The position numbers and the translations under genes were made by a program. Under the pieces are notes generated by a model. The model saw only the letters and a program-made list of their open reading frames with translations, ran no database searches and was not told where the DNA came from. A stretch of 64,000 nucleotides of DNA from Nitzschia sp. DOCU1 (lineage: Eukaryota; Bacillariophyta; Bacillariophyceae; Bacillariales; Bacillariaceae), in contig OX596001.1 in assembly GCA_951394045.1 (NCBI GenBank), positions 744,001 through 808,000 on the forward strand. Reading direction: 5' to 3'. Shown piece by piece: positions 40,080 to 51,807 of the stretch. Positions within the stretch are counted from its first letter, which is position 1. The number at the start of each line of letters is the position of its first letter.

Positions 40080-43000
40080 ATGTCATATCAGCATAACGAT
40101 AGAGATGGCAGGAGGCCTCATCCGTATCCTCCCGATCTTCGAGGCGGCGGACGTGGCGGCGGTGGTGGTGGATACGGTGGTCCAGGTACGTGTGACTGTG
40201 AGAAGGTGTTGAACGATCAAGTTCGAGGCACCAGAACTGGGGATTATCTTTGACTTTTACCATTCACTTTGATGTTTTGTCCTTGTTTTAGGAGGACGCG
40301 GACACGGCGGTGGCGGATGGCAAGGAGCAAATGGTGGCAGGGGCGGTGGAGGTAGTGGCGGAAGTAAGTAGAGTTCCGTTTGCGTTGCTATTAGTAGGGC
40401 GCCGCTCGATTCAAATTCAACTCATCGATCTCATTGATAGGAGGTGGTGGACGAGGTGGTGGCGGCGGTCGTGGCCCACCTAGAGATCTGTAAGTGAGAA
40501 ATCTGTAATAAATGTCACTAGATTGCGGCATCCAGCACTAAACTATTGTTTCCGCATGCTAGGCCGGGAGAATTCGACATTCAAGTAAATCAATTCGAGA
40601 TTGAGTTCCATGGCAAACCAGGAGATGTTTGGCACATGTACAAGATGATAGTTCATCAGAAAAGGATCATCAGGTATGGCGACCGCGAGAAGATCACCCC
40701 GGAAACAGCAGAGCGTTCGCACGAAGACAAACAGAAGCGACTCCAGACAATCATCTCCAAGGGCGCGACAGAGTTTTCTCGGAATATCTTTCAAACCTTG
40801 GCCAAAGATCTGCTCGAAAAAGAGGGCTCATATTTTGCGGTAAGTTTTGTCTAGTACTGAAGTATAACGAGACAGAAACAATCGAAAGACAATCTAACTC
40901 GAGTATCGCCTCGTTCCCTCTGCAACAGTCCGATTGTTCGGAATTGGGTGTTGCGCCGGAGATGCTTTGGAGCTCCGGAGAACCAGAGAAATCTTATTTC
41001 GTCAACATCGCAGGAAGGCCCTATGAAATAACGCTTCAGTACGTAACCGAGGTCAAGCTGGATGCTTTCTTCTACGAGCCTACGTCGGAGGAAGAGGTCC
41101 AAAATGCCCTCAGAGTGAGACAATGCTTGGACTTCATGATTAAATCTCTGGGCCGTACATGCTTGGCATTCGGGAAAAACCCTGATACTTATTATCTTCG
41201 AGAGGATAAGCAACGTCAACTACTGGCGGGGCTACGAGACCTCCAAAACTATTATGTAAGTACCGACACTGGTTAGGCACTGGTTCCATGCCGCTGTTCG
41301 AATATGAGCCGCTAACAATGGAACCTTCCACATTGAATACTTGTAGGGACGGAACTCCTCGTTTGGCCCCTATGTTGGGATTTCTCTCTCAGCTCGATTT
41401 AGTCGTCAAGGTAAATTCATGCTGGAAGCCAACAACAAGATTGAGTGGATGCACTTCGACAGTAACTCGAACGACAGCGCACCTATTCCGCTTCTGGTAA
41501 GTCCTCCAATTGTTCTCGCTACAATGTTTCTCCCTTTTTGATTGATGTATTTAACCATCATCGCTCCTCTTTTCACCACCAGGATCGCACAAACCAGACA
41601 ATAGCAGGCATCAGAATCCACAACATTAACATCAAGATTCAGGACGAGCAGCTGCAAAAGACTATTGAAGAAGCCCTCCGCAAAGTTCGTTTCACGTGCT
41701 CATATACAAAGGGTACAGGGTGGGAAGATTGGAGGAGAAATTTGATGCGGGCGAAGGGAGAGAAAGAAGAAAAGATCGAAGCGTATTTACGGAAGTTCAA
41801 GCTTCACACCTCGGACAAGGCCAAACCCTTGTTTATGTGCCCTCGTAAAAAGAAGACCCCCAAGGCCCCAGACAACGAGGACACCGAGGACACCGTTCGC
41901 ATCAAATGGAGCGCCCATGATGAATCATTTCAAATGAGAGGGGAAGACAGAACGGTGACAGTGGCGGAGTATTTCCAAATCGCCTATGACATCGTTCTTG
42001 AGTACCCGAACATGCCCTTGATCTGCACGCAAGTTGGTTGGCTTCCAATTGAGTTTTTGTTCCAGGCAAGTTCCCGAGTTTCTGGGAACGACGAGAAGAG
42101 AGTCACCGAGGTACTCAAGTACCATGATCAGTTCGCCGGCATGCAACGCATGGAACATCTGACCAATTTGATCGATCTGGCCTTTAAAGAAGGAGGTCCA
42201 AGCAGTTTCGAGAAAACGTCGGGGGCTTTTGGTGTTTCAGTTCGCTCGTCCGTGCCATGGGTGTGTCCAGCACAAAGATTACCTGCCCCACAGCTTCAAT
42301 TCCAGAACCACATCGAAGTCCTGGAGCAATCTGGTCAGGGGAGAGGCGCCTACAATCTTGTTCACAGGCTTGGCGGACGAACCATCAATAATAGGATGTT
42401 CCGGTGAGTAGGGCACTGCGTGTTTTGTGTGCAATCAGATGTGATTCATAACTCAATCATTATCTACAGAGCCGCAGAGCTGCCGTCTTATGCCGTAATC
42501 GATTTCTGTTCGACGAGCAAGCCTTCCGCCCAGGACACAATGCTGGACTTCTTCGCCGCCATGGAGCGCCATGGGATGACAATCCCGAACAATGGTCGAT
42601 CGAAATTGAATGACCTGATCATTTCAGCCCCCCCTCATCTAGATCTGGATTCGGTGAGTATGTGCTTGTTTAGTTCTTTGAATTTCTACATATATTGCTT
42701 ACCCACACGTTCGGCCTCAGCTACGAGATTGTTTCTTGGATGCAGTTGCTAAGGCGAAGAGAGTATTCCTCAGATCCTATTTTTTCTTTGGATGCGTGCA
42801 ATGTCCGGATGGGAGCTTGGAGAATACTTGGATGGTGCGAGTGTCTGATGGGTCAAAATGGCACGTAATACCGGCGGATAGAACGCAAAATTCCCATCTT
42901 ATCCGTAACGCGCAGGATCCATCGAGAAGTGTATCTGCTCGAATGCAGTTTCAAAGACAAGATGGGAGCTGGATCGACCCCAGCGACTGGGTCGACCCCA

Positions 43001-44815
43001 GCGACGATGAAAGAAACCGACACGGTAAGGTCACATTGTCGCCCTCTAGCTCAACTGTCACCTGCCATTTCCAACTTCTTGTCTCATTTTTATCTTCGAA
43101 AAGGAGGGTTTGAGCCGAGAGATTTCGGTTTCCGAACACAAGGGTGGGATGCCATCATCACGTGTGATGAAATAGCGGACATTAAGCCAATCGTTGACGT
43201 GGAAGATCCGGAGCGGCAAATCGAGTGCCCTAGCATGATATTTTGTTACCTCCCAGACACAGGTACTCGACTCTACGAAAATGTGAAGACCATCTGTGAC
43301 TTTTACCCTGGCGTAAACTCCCAATGCATCGTCCAGGCAAAGGTCAGAAGTCAAACTAGGGGGACGGAACAGTAGTAAGTTGGTACATCGCGCAATGATT
43401 ACTGATCCTCATGAAGGTCTAACGACTCCTCTTCTGAAGTTTTTCAAACATTGCCCTGAAAGTAAATTCAAAATTATTCAACAACGGGAACAAAGCTTGT
43501 GCCTTCACACTGGCCAATTCGGTGCAGTGGGCAAAAAACAAGACCATGATTTTTGGATACAGTTTTTCGCACGCCAAGCTGAACAACCACGAAGAGCTAA
43601 CAGCTGTGGCTGGATCAGTGTGCCTCGAGCATCCAATGCAGACGAGTGAGAAGTTTTGCGTACAAGTCTTAAGCGAACGGAAGGCCTCTGTGGAAGGCGC
43701 TGTCCTTGAGGAGCTCGTGAGCCAGCTAGTCTATGATTTCTGGGTCCACCTCAAGGAATTACCAGAACGAATTATTGCGTATCGTGACGCTGGCTCCCCC
43801 GGATCGTTCGACGCTATTGAAAGAGAAGAAGTACCAGCGATTCGGAACGCCATCGGCAAGATCTACGATCGAGCTGGGCTTCAAAATTTCAAGCCAACAA
43901 TAACTTTTGTTGTTGCCAACAAGGTAAGGTCTGAGTTGGGAACTTCCAAAAGGCTGGCCACCACCATCTGCTCACTTCTCCAAACCGTGCAGGATCACAA
44001 CGCTAGAATTGTGCCAGGTAAGTCTCGAATAGCGTTCTGAAGCGAGATCTCCAGAAAATGCGCCCAGCAGCTAATCAACAATGTTTGGCACCCCAGTCAA
44101 CCCACGGCATGGAATCGGGAAAGACGACAGGTACTCCAACGTTCCTAGCGGCACGCTAGTAGACAATCTGGTCGAAGATTTCCGTCTCGCGTCGCTCGAC
44201 AGTACCGGTAAAGGTAGCTTCTCGTTTTTGCTCACGCCACAGGGGCCTATGAAAGGAACGTCCAAGCCAATGGTGTATCATTGCCTTCTCAACGAAAACC
44301 AGGACACCCTTGGGCCCGACACCATAAAGAAGATGACCTACGAGCTGTCATTCCAATGTGAGTAGAACAAAACATTCCAAAGATCCTTTCTTTTCGATAC
44401 TTACCTGTCCTCAAATGATGTTCCTCGCAGACGGTTCCGCCACGAAAAGTCCCCGCAAGCTTCCTGTCTTTTTGTTTAGCGAGAAAATTGGTAAACGTGT
44501 AATGTCTGCGCTTCGGATTAACAAGCTCGTCATTCAAGGGCAAATCACTTTTAAGCACGACGCTAGTGAAGCCGGAGTTACGTTTATGAGGCGAAGTGAT
44601 TTCCTTGGTCAACAGCAAGCTGGGCAGTTTTATCAAGCCATTGCAAATTATGATGTTCGAGTGACAGAAGGAATGACGGGTGCATTGCCCAACCCAGGAC
44701 ACGTAAGTCGCAAATTCGCCAATGGAGACCACTCTTACACCCACAACGTCCTTCTCACATTCCTCGTCTTGTCATGGAGCAGAAAGTACCCTTCCGCCCT
44801 CACATCACTGGGTAG
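40080..44815 (+). CDS. AGO: Argonaute protein, predicted slicer-inactive
   Basis: 15 exons: 40080-40185, 40292-40363, 40441-40489, 40563-40839, 40929-41255, 41347-41496, 41583-42403, 42470-42653, 42721-43024, 43104-43374, 43440-43923, 43993-44017, 44097-44357, 44431-44702, 44783-44815. All junctions keep one 1211-aa frame. Residues 15-75 are RGG/Gly-rich. N and linker domains follow, then PAZ (about 420-520), MID (about 640-860) and PIWI (about 855-1180). The MID 5'-phosphate pocket is kept: YENVK, SQC and ALKVNSK match the Y-K-Q-K-K set. PIWI shows TMIFGYSFSH where FGADVTHP is usual (first Asp replaced by Ser895), YRDAGSPGSF (Asp970 kept), and PQGPMKGTSKP where SHxGIQGTS is usual (His replaced by Gln or Pro). 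It should bind a guide RNA but not cleave targets. Confidence 0.92.
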
Positions 44816-45314
44816 ATTTTGCCTTTCGTATCAAGCACGACCGTTGCACCTTATCTTATCAGGTTTGTCGAGATACGAAGCGGCGAAAAATCACCGAGAA
44901 TCAAAATGCATGTTTTACATTCAATACATATTAGGTAGGAAACCATTAACCATTTCAGAGACACCTCGCTCTGCTACCGCTGAAGTATCCAGCCAAGCTA
45001 CCCAGTGTAGTTTGCGCAATATCCTCTACAGTAGCAATAGGAGAATCTTACCGAATCTTTGCGAACAAAGAGACGCCGAATGAAAATTGGGCATGCAACG
45101 AAACTTCCGTTGGTAAAATCTTTTCAAATACCATGTTTTAACGCCAAATGTGGGGCCAGACAGACGTTGACGGTGCTATCTCCCTCGCTAATCGCGGTGG
45201 CGTCGCGTTTTTGGTGTCGCCCCTAAAGCTGACATCATCACCATCATTCATGATCACACTCGTATCTTCCGCCTGTGCTTTCATCATAAAACTAATGCCA
45301 GAGACCTTGCAGAA
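44816..45314. other. Intergenic region between Argonaute and DUF1995 genes
   Basis: About 500 bp on the same strand as both genes. Only short shadow frames are present; no RNA gene is recognised. Confidence 0.5.
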
Positions 45315-47019
45315 ATGCCATTGTCTATACGGATTCACATGTTGTTGAATGTTCGGTTACTAGTAGTGCTAGTGCTGGGGAGTGCGTCGGCGTTTACGCG
45401 TCATCACTCTCCATCTTTTCATCGACTAGCGGCCAGCACCCAGGCAGGAGATACGACGTCGACACCGGCAGAGTTGACGGAGGATCAGGTGAGAGAATCA
45501 ATGGGAAAGAAGTATATCGCATTATCCATTTCGTCGACTCAGCAATGACCATATGGTGTATAGCGTTATTTCACCCTGGGGTATCTAAACAAGCACGAAA
45601 GCGATGTTTTACTTGCTTTTGCCGAAACATTTTCTGAACTGGGACGAGTCAAGGCCAAGAAGAACGGTTGGAGTGGTGGCTCATACAAGCTAGAAAATGC
45701 TACGATAGTGGGAATTGACAGTAACTCCATGGACTTGGAAGTGACTGTCCAAGAGCGATCCACACCCCCGAAAATCGAGACAGTTTCAGTCGATATGGGT
45801 GCGTTCATAGAATGCGGCTTTATTTGGATCGTCATGCACTCTCACTTTCACTCTCACATCAATTTCCTTCAGATGCTAGTCCAGTTACTTCTATTCGAAG
45901 TGCTTATGCTGATATGAAACCAGTGCCTCGCAATTTGGAGCTACTCCCCGTCGACGACATGGTCCGCCGATTGAATCGACTTTGTTGGATTGTTAACCAC
46001 CCCAAGACGACAGGGCGATTGATTCAAATGGCAATTCAAATTGGAGGCGCGGGCGTGGGAAAACTAAAAGAAAATATGTATTTGAACCAGGTGCCCCACA
46101 ATCGATTCGTTCGGCAATATTTCTACGGAATGGCGGCTGATGCGGCGATGGAAGCTGTCTTGCTGTGCTCCCAGGGCAAGATATCGAACAGGATGCAGAT
46201 GGTTTCCATGTTTCCGGAGATGAATCCCTCTATGGACTCGTATCGGTAAGAGCAATCAAACAACCTCATCTATTATCATTGTTGCAGCTAGACTAATGCC
46301 CTTTCTTCTCGTCTTCCATGAATAGCATCGGAACGATTCTTGAGATGGTCCGCACCATCGCCATTCGTTTGTGCGAACAAAACTTGCGAATACGAGTCTG
46401 CGTCCAAGGATCCATGGGGGTAGGAATCTTCACCGGAGTTCCCAAGCAGCTAAACGGTGTCTCTCGGCTCTTGCAGATGATGGATTGGCAATCGGAAGAA
46501 GGCGAGGAAAACGAAGGCATGGTGGGCAACTACTTGAACTTTGGGTTCGTCGGCAAGGAGCATGTCGTAAACGAACATACCACCAGTGACGGGACAAAAG
46601 TCGAACAAGACGATGCCTTTATTATCATTGCCCCGCAGTCCATGGTCGGTGTCGACTCTTCAATTATTGGGCCACTCAAAGAAATGGTCGAGGCGGCAGG
46701 AGATCGACCCGTCATTTTGATCAATCCTGACCTGTCTGACAAGGTTAGCTCGCAAGGACAGCAAAACGTGCGTGGTCGACAAGATCGCATTGATTTCGCC
46801 AATTCGTTTGAAACGATATATCACTTCCAGAATATCTATGTAAGCGGCACTTCATATTTTCCGATCCTCGGCAGCATGACAAAGCTGACTCCACGAAGCC
46901 CGTGGGTGGCCCACCAGCGTCGGGACTTGTTGAACAACGAAGGCGAAATCTATATTCCCGTCTTATCGAGCGAAGAGAAACCCGACGGAGAAGCCATTTT
47001 GGAATCTTTCGAGCGATAG
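45315..47019 (+). CDS. Plastid DUF1995 protein (LPA3-like)
   Basis: Four exons, 45315-45488, 45564-45798, 45873-46245, 46326-47019, giving 491 aa in one frame. The N terminus is a signal peptide ending VLGSASAF, followed by TRHHSPSFHRLAAS. This is a textbook diatom plastid leader with the A-S-A-F site. After a short domain comes the DUF1995 core: LPVDDMVRRLNRL is a likely hinge, then RIRVCVQGSMGVGIFTGVP, LLQMMDWQ, VVILINPDLSD-like PVILINPDLSDK, and YFPILGSMTKLTPRSPW. Plant relatives include proteins needed for photosystem II assembly (LPA3) and adenylate-kinase fusions. The exact role here is unknown. The donor at 45799 (GTGCGT) is non-standard but frame-consistent. Confidence 0.85.
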
Positions 47020-47086
47020 GTCAAGTAGGTCAATTGTCGACACAAATTTATGATTTAGTTTACGTGAATATATGAAGTTTTATGTA

Positions 47087-50000
47087 TTATGCCATGTCGA
47101 AACTCTCAAGTGTCTGTCCCATCGACGCTTCTAATTTCTCCAAGAACTTCTTTTTGTCAGCGCCATAGGCCGTACCAGGGATCTTGATGCAGTGGGTGCA
47201 GGTATGGACGATTGGAAGGAATTCAGGATCCATTTCGCTACAGTTGAACTCGACATGGATCTTCCATTCTGGATGGAGCTCCAGGTTTGGCAGGCACCAC
47301 GAAGCGGTGCAGAAGTAGATAAACTTCGAAATGAAACTGCGCTCCTTCGTCGCTTCCCCAGGGTGCTCCTGCTGCCGTTTCAAGGCGTCTTCATCCAACT
47401 TCTCTCGAAACACATCCTTCAACATTGCCTTGAACTCGGCCTGGACATCAGAATGCTTCATAGACTTCTCCCTGTCAATCATATCATCGTCAAACACGAT
47501 GAAACGGAAGTCTCCACTTTCATCAAAGACCATGTCATGTGAGATGTCGTTGATCCCAAAAACGATCTTCTCCACAGTCTTGGTCGGAACTAACTTAAAT
47601 GCATTGCACCACCTCACCACTCCTATATGCAAGGAAGCAAGCAAGAAAGAAGCATGAGCCTAATGATGAAGCAGAGTCTTAAGTCCATCGAGCTCCTTCA
47701 CGTGAACTTACCTCCCAAGCTCACGCCGTTGCTTAGATTCGCTATAGCTGTGAACCGGGCGACTGAAATGAAATTTTCGTTAATTGCTTCCCTCAGAATT
47801 CGCCCCCTCTCCTGAGATGTTTCTGCTTCGTCGATTTTGGTCTTGGTTTCATCATCTGCTTCGCCAATGTACTTCGTCAGCAGGTCCTCTTTTGGTGCAT
47901 GGGTTGATTTGTCCTCTCTGGAGTTCACGTTTAGATTTAATATTTCCGCACAGTGGTCGATTAGAGCTCCTAACGGGTAAGCTTCATTCGTGACATCGAG
48001 CTCACGGAGCAAAACTATGCATAGCAAGAATAAATTAGAGACACGAGGAAACGGAAGTTCCATGGTGGAATACATACCTGTCTTGAAAATATTAGGAAGA
48101 ACATGTGTAGGTACAGCAATAGGGCCGTCGTCAGAAGTCTCTTCCTTTGGAAGCGGTGTGCGTAGCATGCATTGAGCAAGCATTCTACCGATTGCCCGAA
48201 AAAAGCACTCAATCTTCTCTCTGGTCGCGGTCGGGTCCTTTACTGTAGGGAGGAAGCCCTGTATTTTTTCGTCTGTGACGGGCAGCAACAATCCGCTTTG
48301 TTTGCACCTCTCAAACAATTCCAGGGACTTACTTTCCTTTGATTTCATCTTCGCAGGAGCAGTCACTTTGAGACCTTCCAGCTGATACCAAACTCGATCA
48401 AAAAAGTGACGTGTTGGTCCTCCCTCGTCCTTGACCCTGAGCTCCACTTCGACTTCTTCCTGCTTGATTTGCATGTCTGCTTGCTGGATCGCCTCTTCCA
48501 CCTCTTTTATCTCTTCATTCTCCACATTAAGAGACAAAAGAATCCGCCAACGTTGGACCACTTGGTGACGTAGTTTAGCCACCAGTAGCTCCTTCTCAGG
48601 TGCCGCCCCTACTTTTGGTATATCGTTATCATGAAACAAACAGCCAAAATTGGTTGGTAGCTTCTTCGAATCGCCTTTTGCCTTCAAATAAGCGCTATAC
48701 CAGATCTCCATTTGATCGTTAAGGTCAAAGTCCTCTGTGACGATGAATGGCACATGCCGGGGCTTAGAGGAGCGATTCAACTTCAACAAATTATTGCTGA
48801 GGTCGTCAAAAGTCTGAGTACGAAAATGATCAAAATGATCTCTGGCATTTTGGGCGAATTCACGTTTCCATTCGGTTTCAACACTATCCAAGGCTTCAAA
48901 TTTCCGTTTGAACTCGTTCAGGTCATCCAATCGGCTGGCCATCTCAGCATTGGTTTCTTTCAGCGTTTGGAGCTGGCGCTTCGCTTCCTCCAGCTCATTC
49001 TCTGTTTTCTTTTGCGCTCTGTAGTTGAAAAATGAGGCAATGAGTACACAGTTTTGGCCCAATCAATGCCACTTCCAGAATTAGTTACTCACTCTTTAAT
49101 GTCATCCTCATCCTTTTTTTTGGCTCGAGTAACCTCCTGGTCATTCATGAGCTTCACTCCGAAAGTAACGTAAAGACTTTTTTCATTCACGTTGCTGAAT
49201 GCAACATGACGAGTTCCAGGGTAGTGGTAGTCGGCGAAGCTTCCTTTGAGGAACCTATACAGAAGTTCGTGTCGTGGGCAACTTTGGCCAACACTCATCA
49301 CATGTGCCAACAAGGTTTGTGGATTGTACCGTCCCTTTTTGCCCTTGGGACAGTTGAACATGTCCTGGTTGTCGTCATCTTCATGATCCCCTGGGATGAT
49401 GCCGCAAAAGGCTCGCCACTTTCTCGCAAATGTAGACACTGAGCATGGGCACCAACAGAATTCCGAATTCTGTCTCTCTTGAGCACTGACCGTAAATCCA
49501 AGCCAGAGGGGTGGAAAATATAAAAGACCCCGACAGAACTTTTCATCTTGGTCCTCGGTTTCCTTTACCTCGTAGGTTTCCTTCACGCTGTTTCCCATAA
49601 AATACTGATCATCGTCGGATTCAACCAAATCCTCGTAGGGATCATAATGAGGATTAGTAGGCGTCCCTTCCTCATTTCTTGCCTTGTCCACCTTTGCCGC
49701 GAGCATTTTTTCTACCAATTCTTCCACGGTTTGCTCCATTCGTGCCGCCAATTTTTCTGGGGGATTCTGGGTGGCAACGAAGGAAAGACTCATCTGATTC
49801 GGGACGCTCTCCATTCCAGGTAGAAACAAGCCCAGCTGCTCCTCCTTGGATAGAGCCCGGAATCGTTCCCGGCGCTCTTTTAGAGTCGTCAGGGCAAGCA
49901 ACTCGTCCTGAAGATTGCTCCGAGCTTCAAACTCCGCATTTTCGGCAGCAGCACGAGCGACAGGGTCACTCAGAATGGCAGGTTGTTGTGGCGGTTGCTG

Positions 50001-50360
50001 CGCCCTCGCCAAGGATGGCACACGTTCGGGGAGCTGGTCTCCTTGGTTGTTGTTGTTTCCTTGATTGCAAGAGTTATCAGGGTTGCGCTCGTTGTAGCTG
50101 TGCCAGCGATTGTCGCGATCATAGTACCCTTCTCCGCGGCCACCACCCCCTCCATGATTATTGTCATACCCACGATTGTACGGGTTATCATTGTATTTGC
50201 GATTGTTTCGCCCGCCATTGTATCCACCACCGCCTCCACGAAAATTTCCGTCGTTTCGCCACCGTCCTCCTCCTCCGCCCTGCTGATAGGGCCTGCCATT
50301 CCACCGTTTGGGGGGCGGATCCCGTTTTCCACCATAGTGATAGTTAGGGCGTTTGCTCAT
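47087..50360 (-). CDS. HECT-type E3 ubiquitin ligase with RGG/Gly-rich N terminus
   Basis: Four exons on the minus strand, 50360-49093, 49018-48078, 48014-47712, 47622-47087, 1015 aa. The 63-bp intron 48015-48077 (GTATGT...CATAG) is in frame without a stop, so it could also be read through. Residues 10-110 are rich in Gly, Arg, Asn and Tyr (RGG/GGY type). A Cys/His-containing segment lies about 300-400. A coiled coil lies about 425-480 (KKTENELEEAKRQLQTLKE). The HECT N-lobe starts with KDEGGPTRHFFDRVW and FFRAIGRMLAQCML. The C-lobe has FIYFCTASWCLP, FLPIVHTCTHCIKIP (catalytic Cys979) and an acidic end. It would ubiquitinate RNA-associated proteins, judging only from the RGG region. It is convergent with the DUF1995 gene. 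Confidence 0.87.
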
Positions 50361-50745
50361 CTTGTCGTTGTGGCTTTGTGAAACTGAATGGCCATTATCA
50401 TCATTGCCGTGGATACGATATTATTTCAGATTTTCCGGTAAACGATTTCCTCCCACGCACGAGAACGCGTTGAAGATACTTTCTGTGGTTCGGTCGAAAG
50501 AGTCGTACGGTACATGTGGTCCGTTTTGTCGAATAAGTTTGGCGATTTTATCTGCGCTTCCTTCGCTGATGGCGATTGGCATTTGGACGATGATGATGAA
50601 TGCGATGCGAGCCCATGATGCTCCTTCATCATCAGAGTGATATGATTAGTACGTGAGCTAACTACTCCTTACTTTCTTCTTTACAATGACGCTATTATGA
50701 GGTATAGGAAGGACCCAAGCGGCGACGTATATTAGTGATCAGTCA
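50361..50745. other. Upstream region of the HECT gene
   Basis: Promoter side of the minus-strand HECT gene and former promoter of the relic at 50746. No gene is seen. Confidence 0.45.
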
Positions 50746-51320
50746 TTGGAATCATGTTCGTTGTCATTGCTGTGGAAATGCAGTGTGACGATTGCCCTGG
50801 CCTTGATAGTAAAGACAGTATTGTTCCAGATTGTCCCGTGTGGAGTTAGCATGTGGCAATCGCCCATGCTGGAAGCAGCAATGCAGCAGCGACAACAACA
50901 AGCAAGGTATCTTCGATTATCCGGGTAGTGACAATTTGATGCCAAACAAGAACTACAACTACACGCCCTCCAAAATCGAAAACTACATTTTTCGATCACG
51001 CATCCGAACTGGGCTTGGACAGCCTAAGTCCCCGAACAGAAGGATGTGCTCCCTGGACCAACGAATCGAATTCATTTGCTTCTCAACTATCAACTTTTCT
51101 AGCTGAATTACAAGACTACAACCTACGATTTCAAGCATTTCAGGGGGGTACCTGCAGGTCTGGGGATCTCCGACGCCACATTGTCGCCAATAAGAACTAC
51201 TCAATTTGCGATACTTTAGAGCTATATCCCCAGGGTCTTGCGGGGATATTTGCTCATCAATCTCTGTCGAAAAGCAAACGTGATGAAGGCATGCTGAAAC
51301 CGTTGAAAAGCTGGAGTTGA
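50746..51320 (+). pseudogene. Decayed paralogue of the 2.3-kb methyltransferase-like gene
   Basis: It is related to 2315-3590 by a hydrophobic anchor near 50780-50850 (CSVTIALALIVKTVLFQIV), then DHASELGL, GCAPWTNES, LQDYNLRFQAFQ, NYSICDTLELYPQGLAGIF and LSKSKRD. Matching blocks in the intact gene are DHAAEFGW, GCAPWKDP, SQEYQHRIQKFQA, NHSICDALQLHPQG and LSKSTRG. The anchor, the middle and the later blocks lie in three different frames, with one shift at the T-run near 50988 and one near 50900. Homology stops at about 51320, so the C-terminal two-thirds is missing. Confidence 0.8.
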
Positions 51321-51807
51321 CGCACATTATTGGGTGCAACGGTGATATTTGGGCTCTCGATGCTTTCTGGCAGATCAACATAATCCCAACCGGCGCAATG
51401 CTTGGGGATTTGGTAATGGATTTGTCGAGGAGAACGGGCGTTCTTCTTTTCCCACCACGATTATTATTGCAACCATCAGCCGCATGACCAAGAACTCAGG
51501 TTTCTACTCCAAACGCCACCCGCAACAACAACGATTTCAACTTTTGGCGGCATGGCAACAGCAACAACAACAACAAAAACTCAGCGTCTCTAGTCCAAAC
51601 TCCACCGTAAGAAGAACCCGCCCGATACTGACTGCCCGTTTCACGAATAGACGTTGTTGCGGGAGGAATAAATAGTTCTTTTTTGACAAGCAGGTGTTAC
51701 CTAACATTAATTAGTGTACTACTCGGATGTTATTGTTGTGCACTATTATTTATTTTTGTACTTTTTCTTTCTGGAAGTCATTTTTTGGGGGCACCGGATA
51801 TCAGGCT
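51321..51807. other. Convergent spacer
   Basis: It has a CAG/CAA-rich patch near 51555-51580 (poly-Gln if translated). Otherwise there is no supported gene. It lies between the relic and the stop of the minus-strand gene. Confidence 0.45.
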
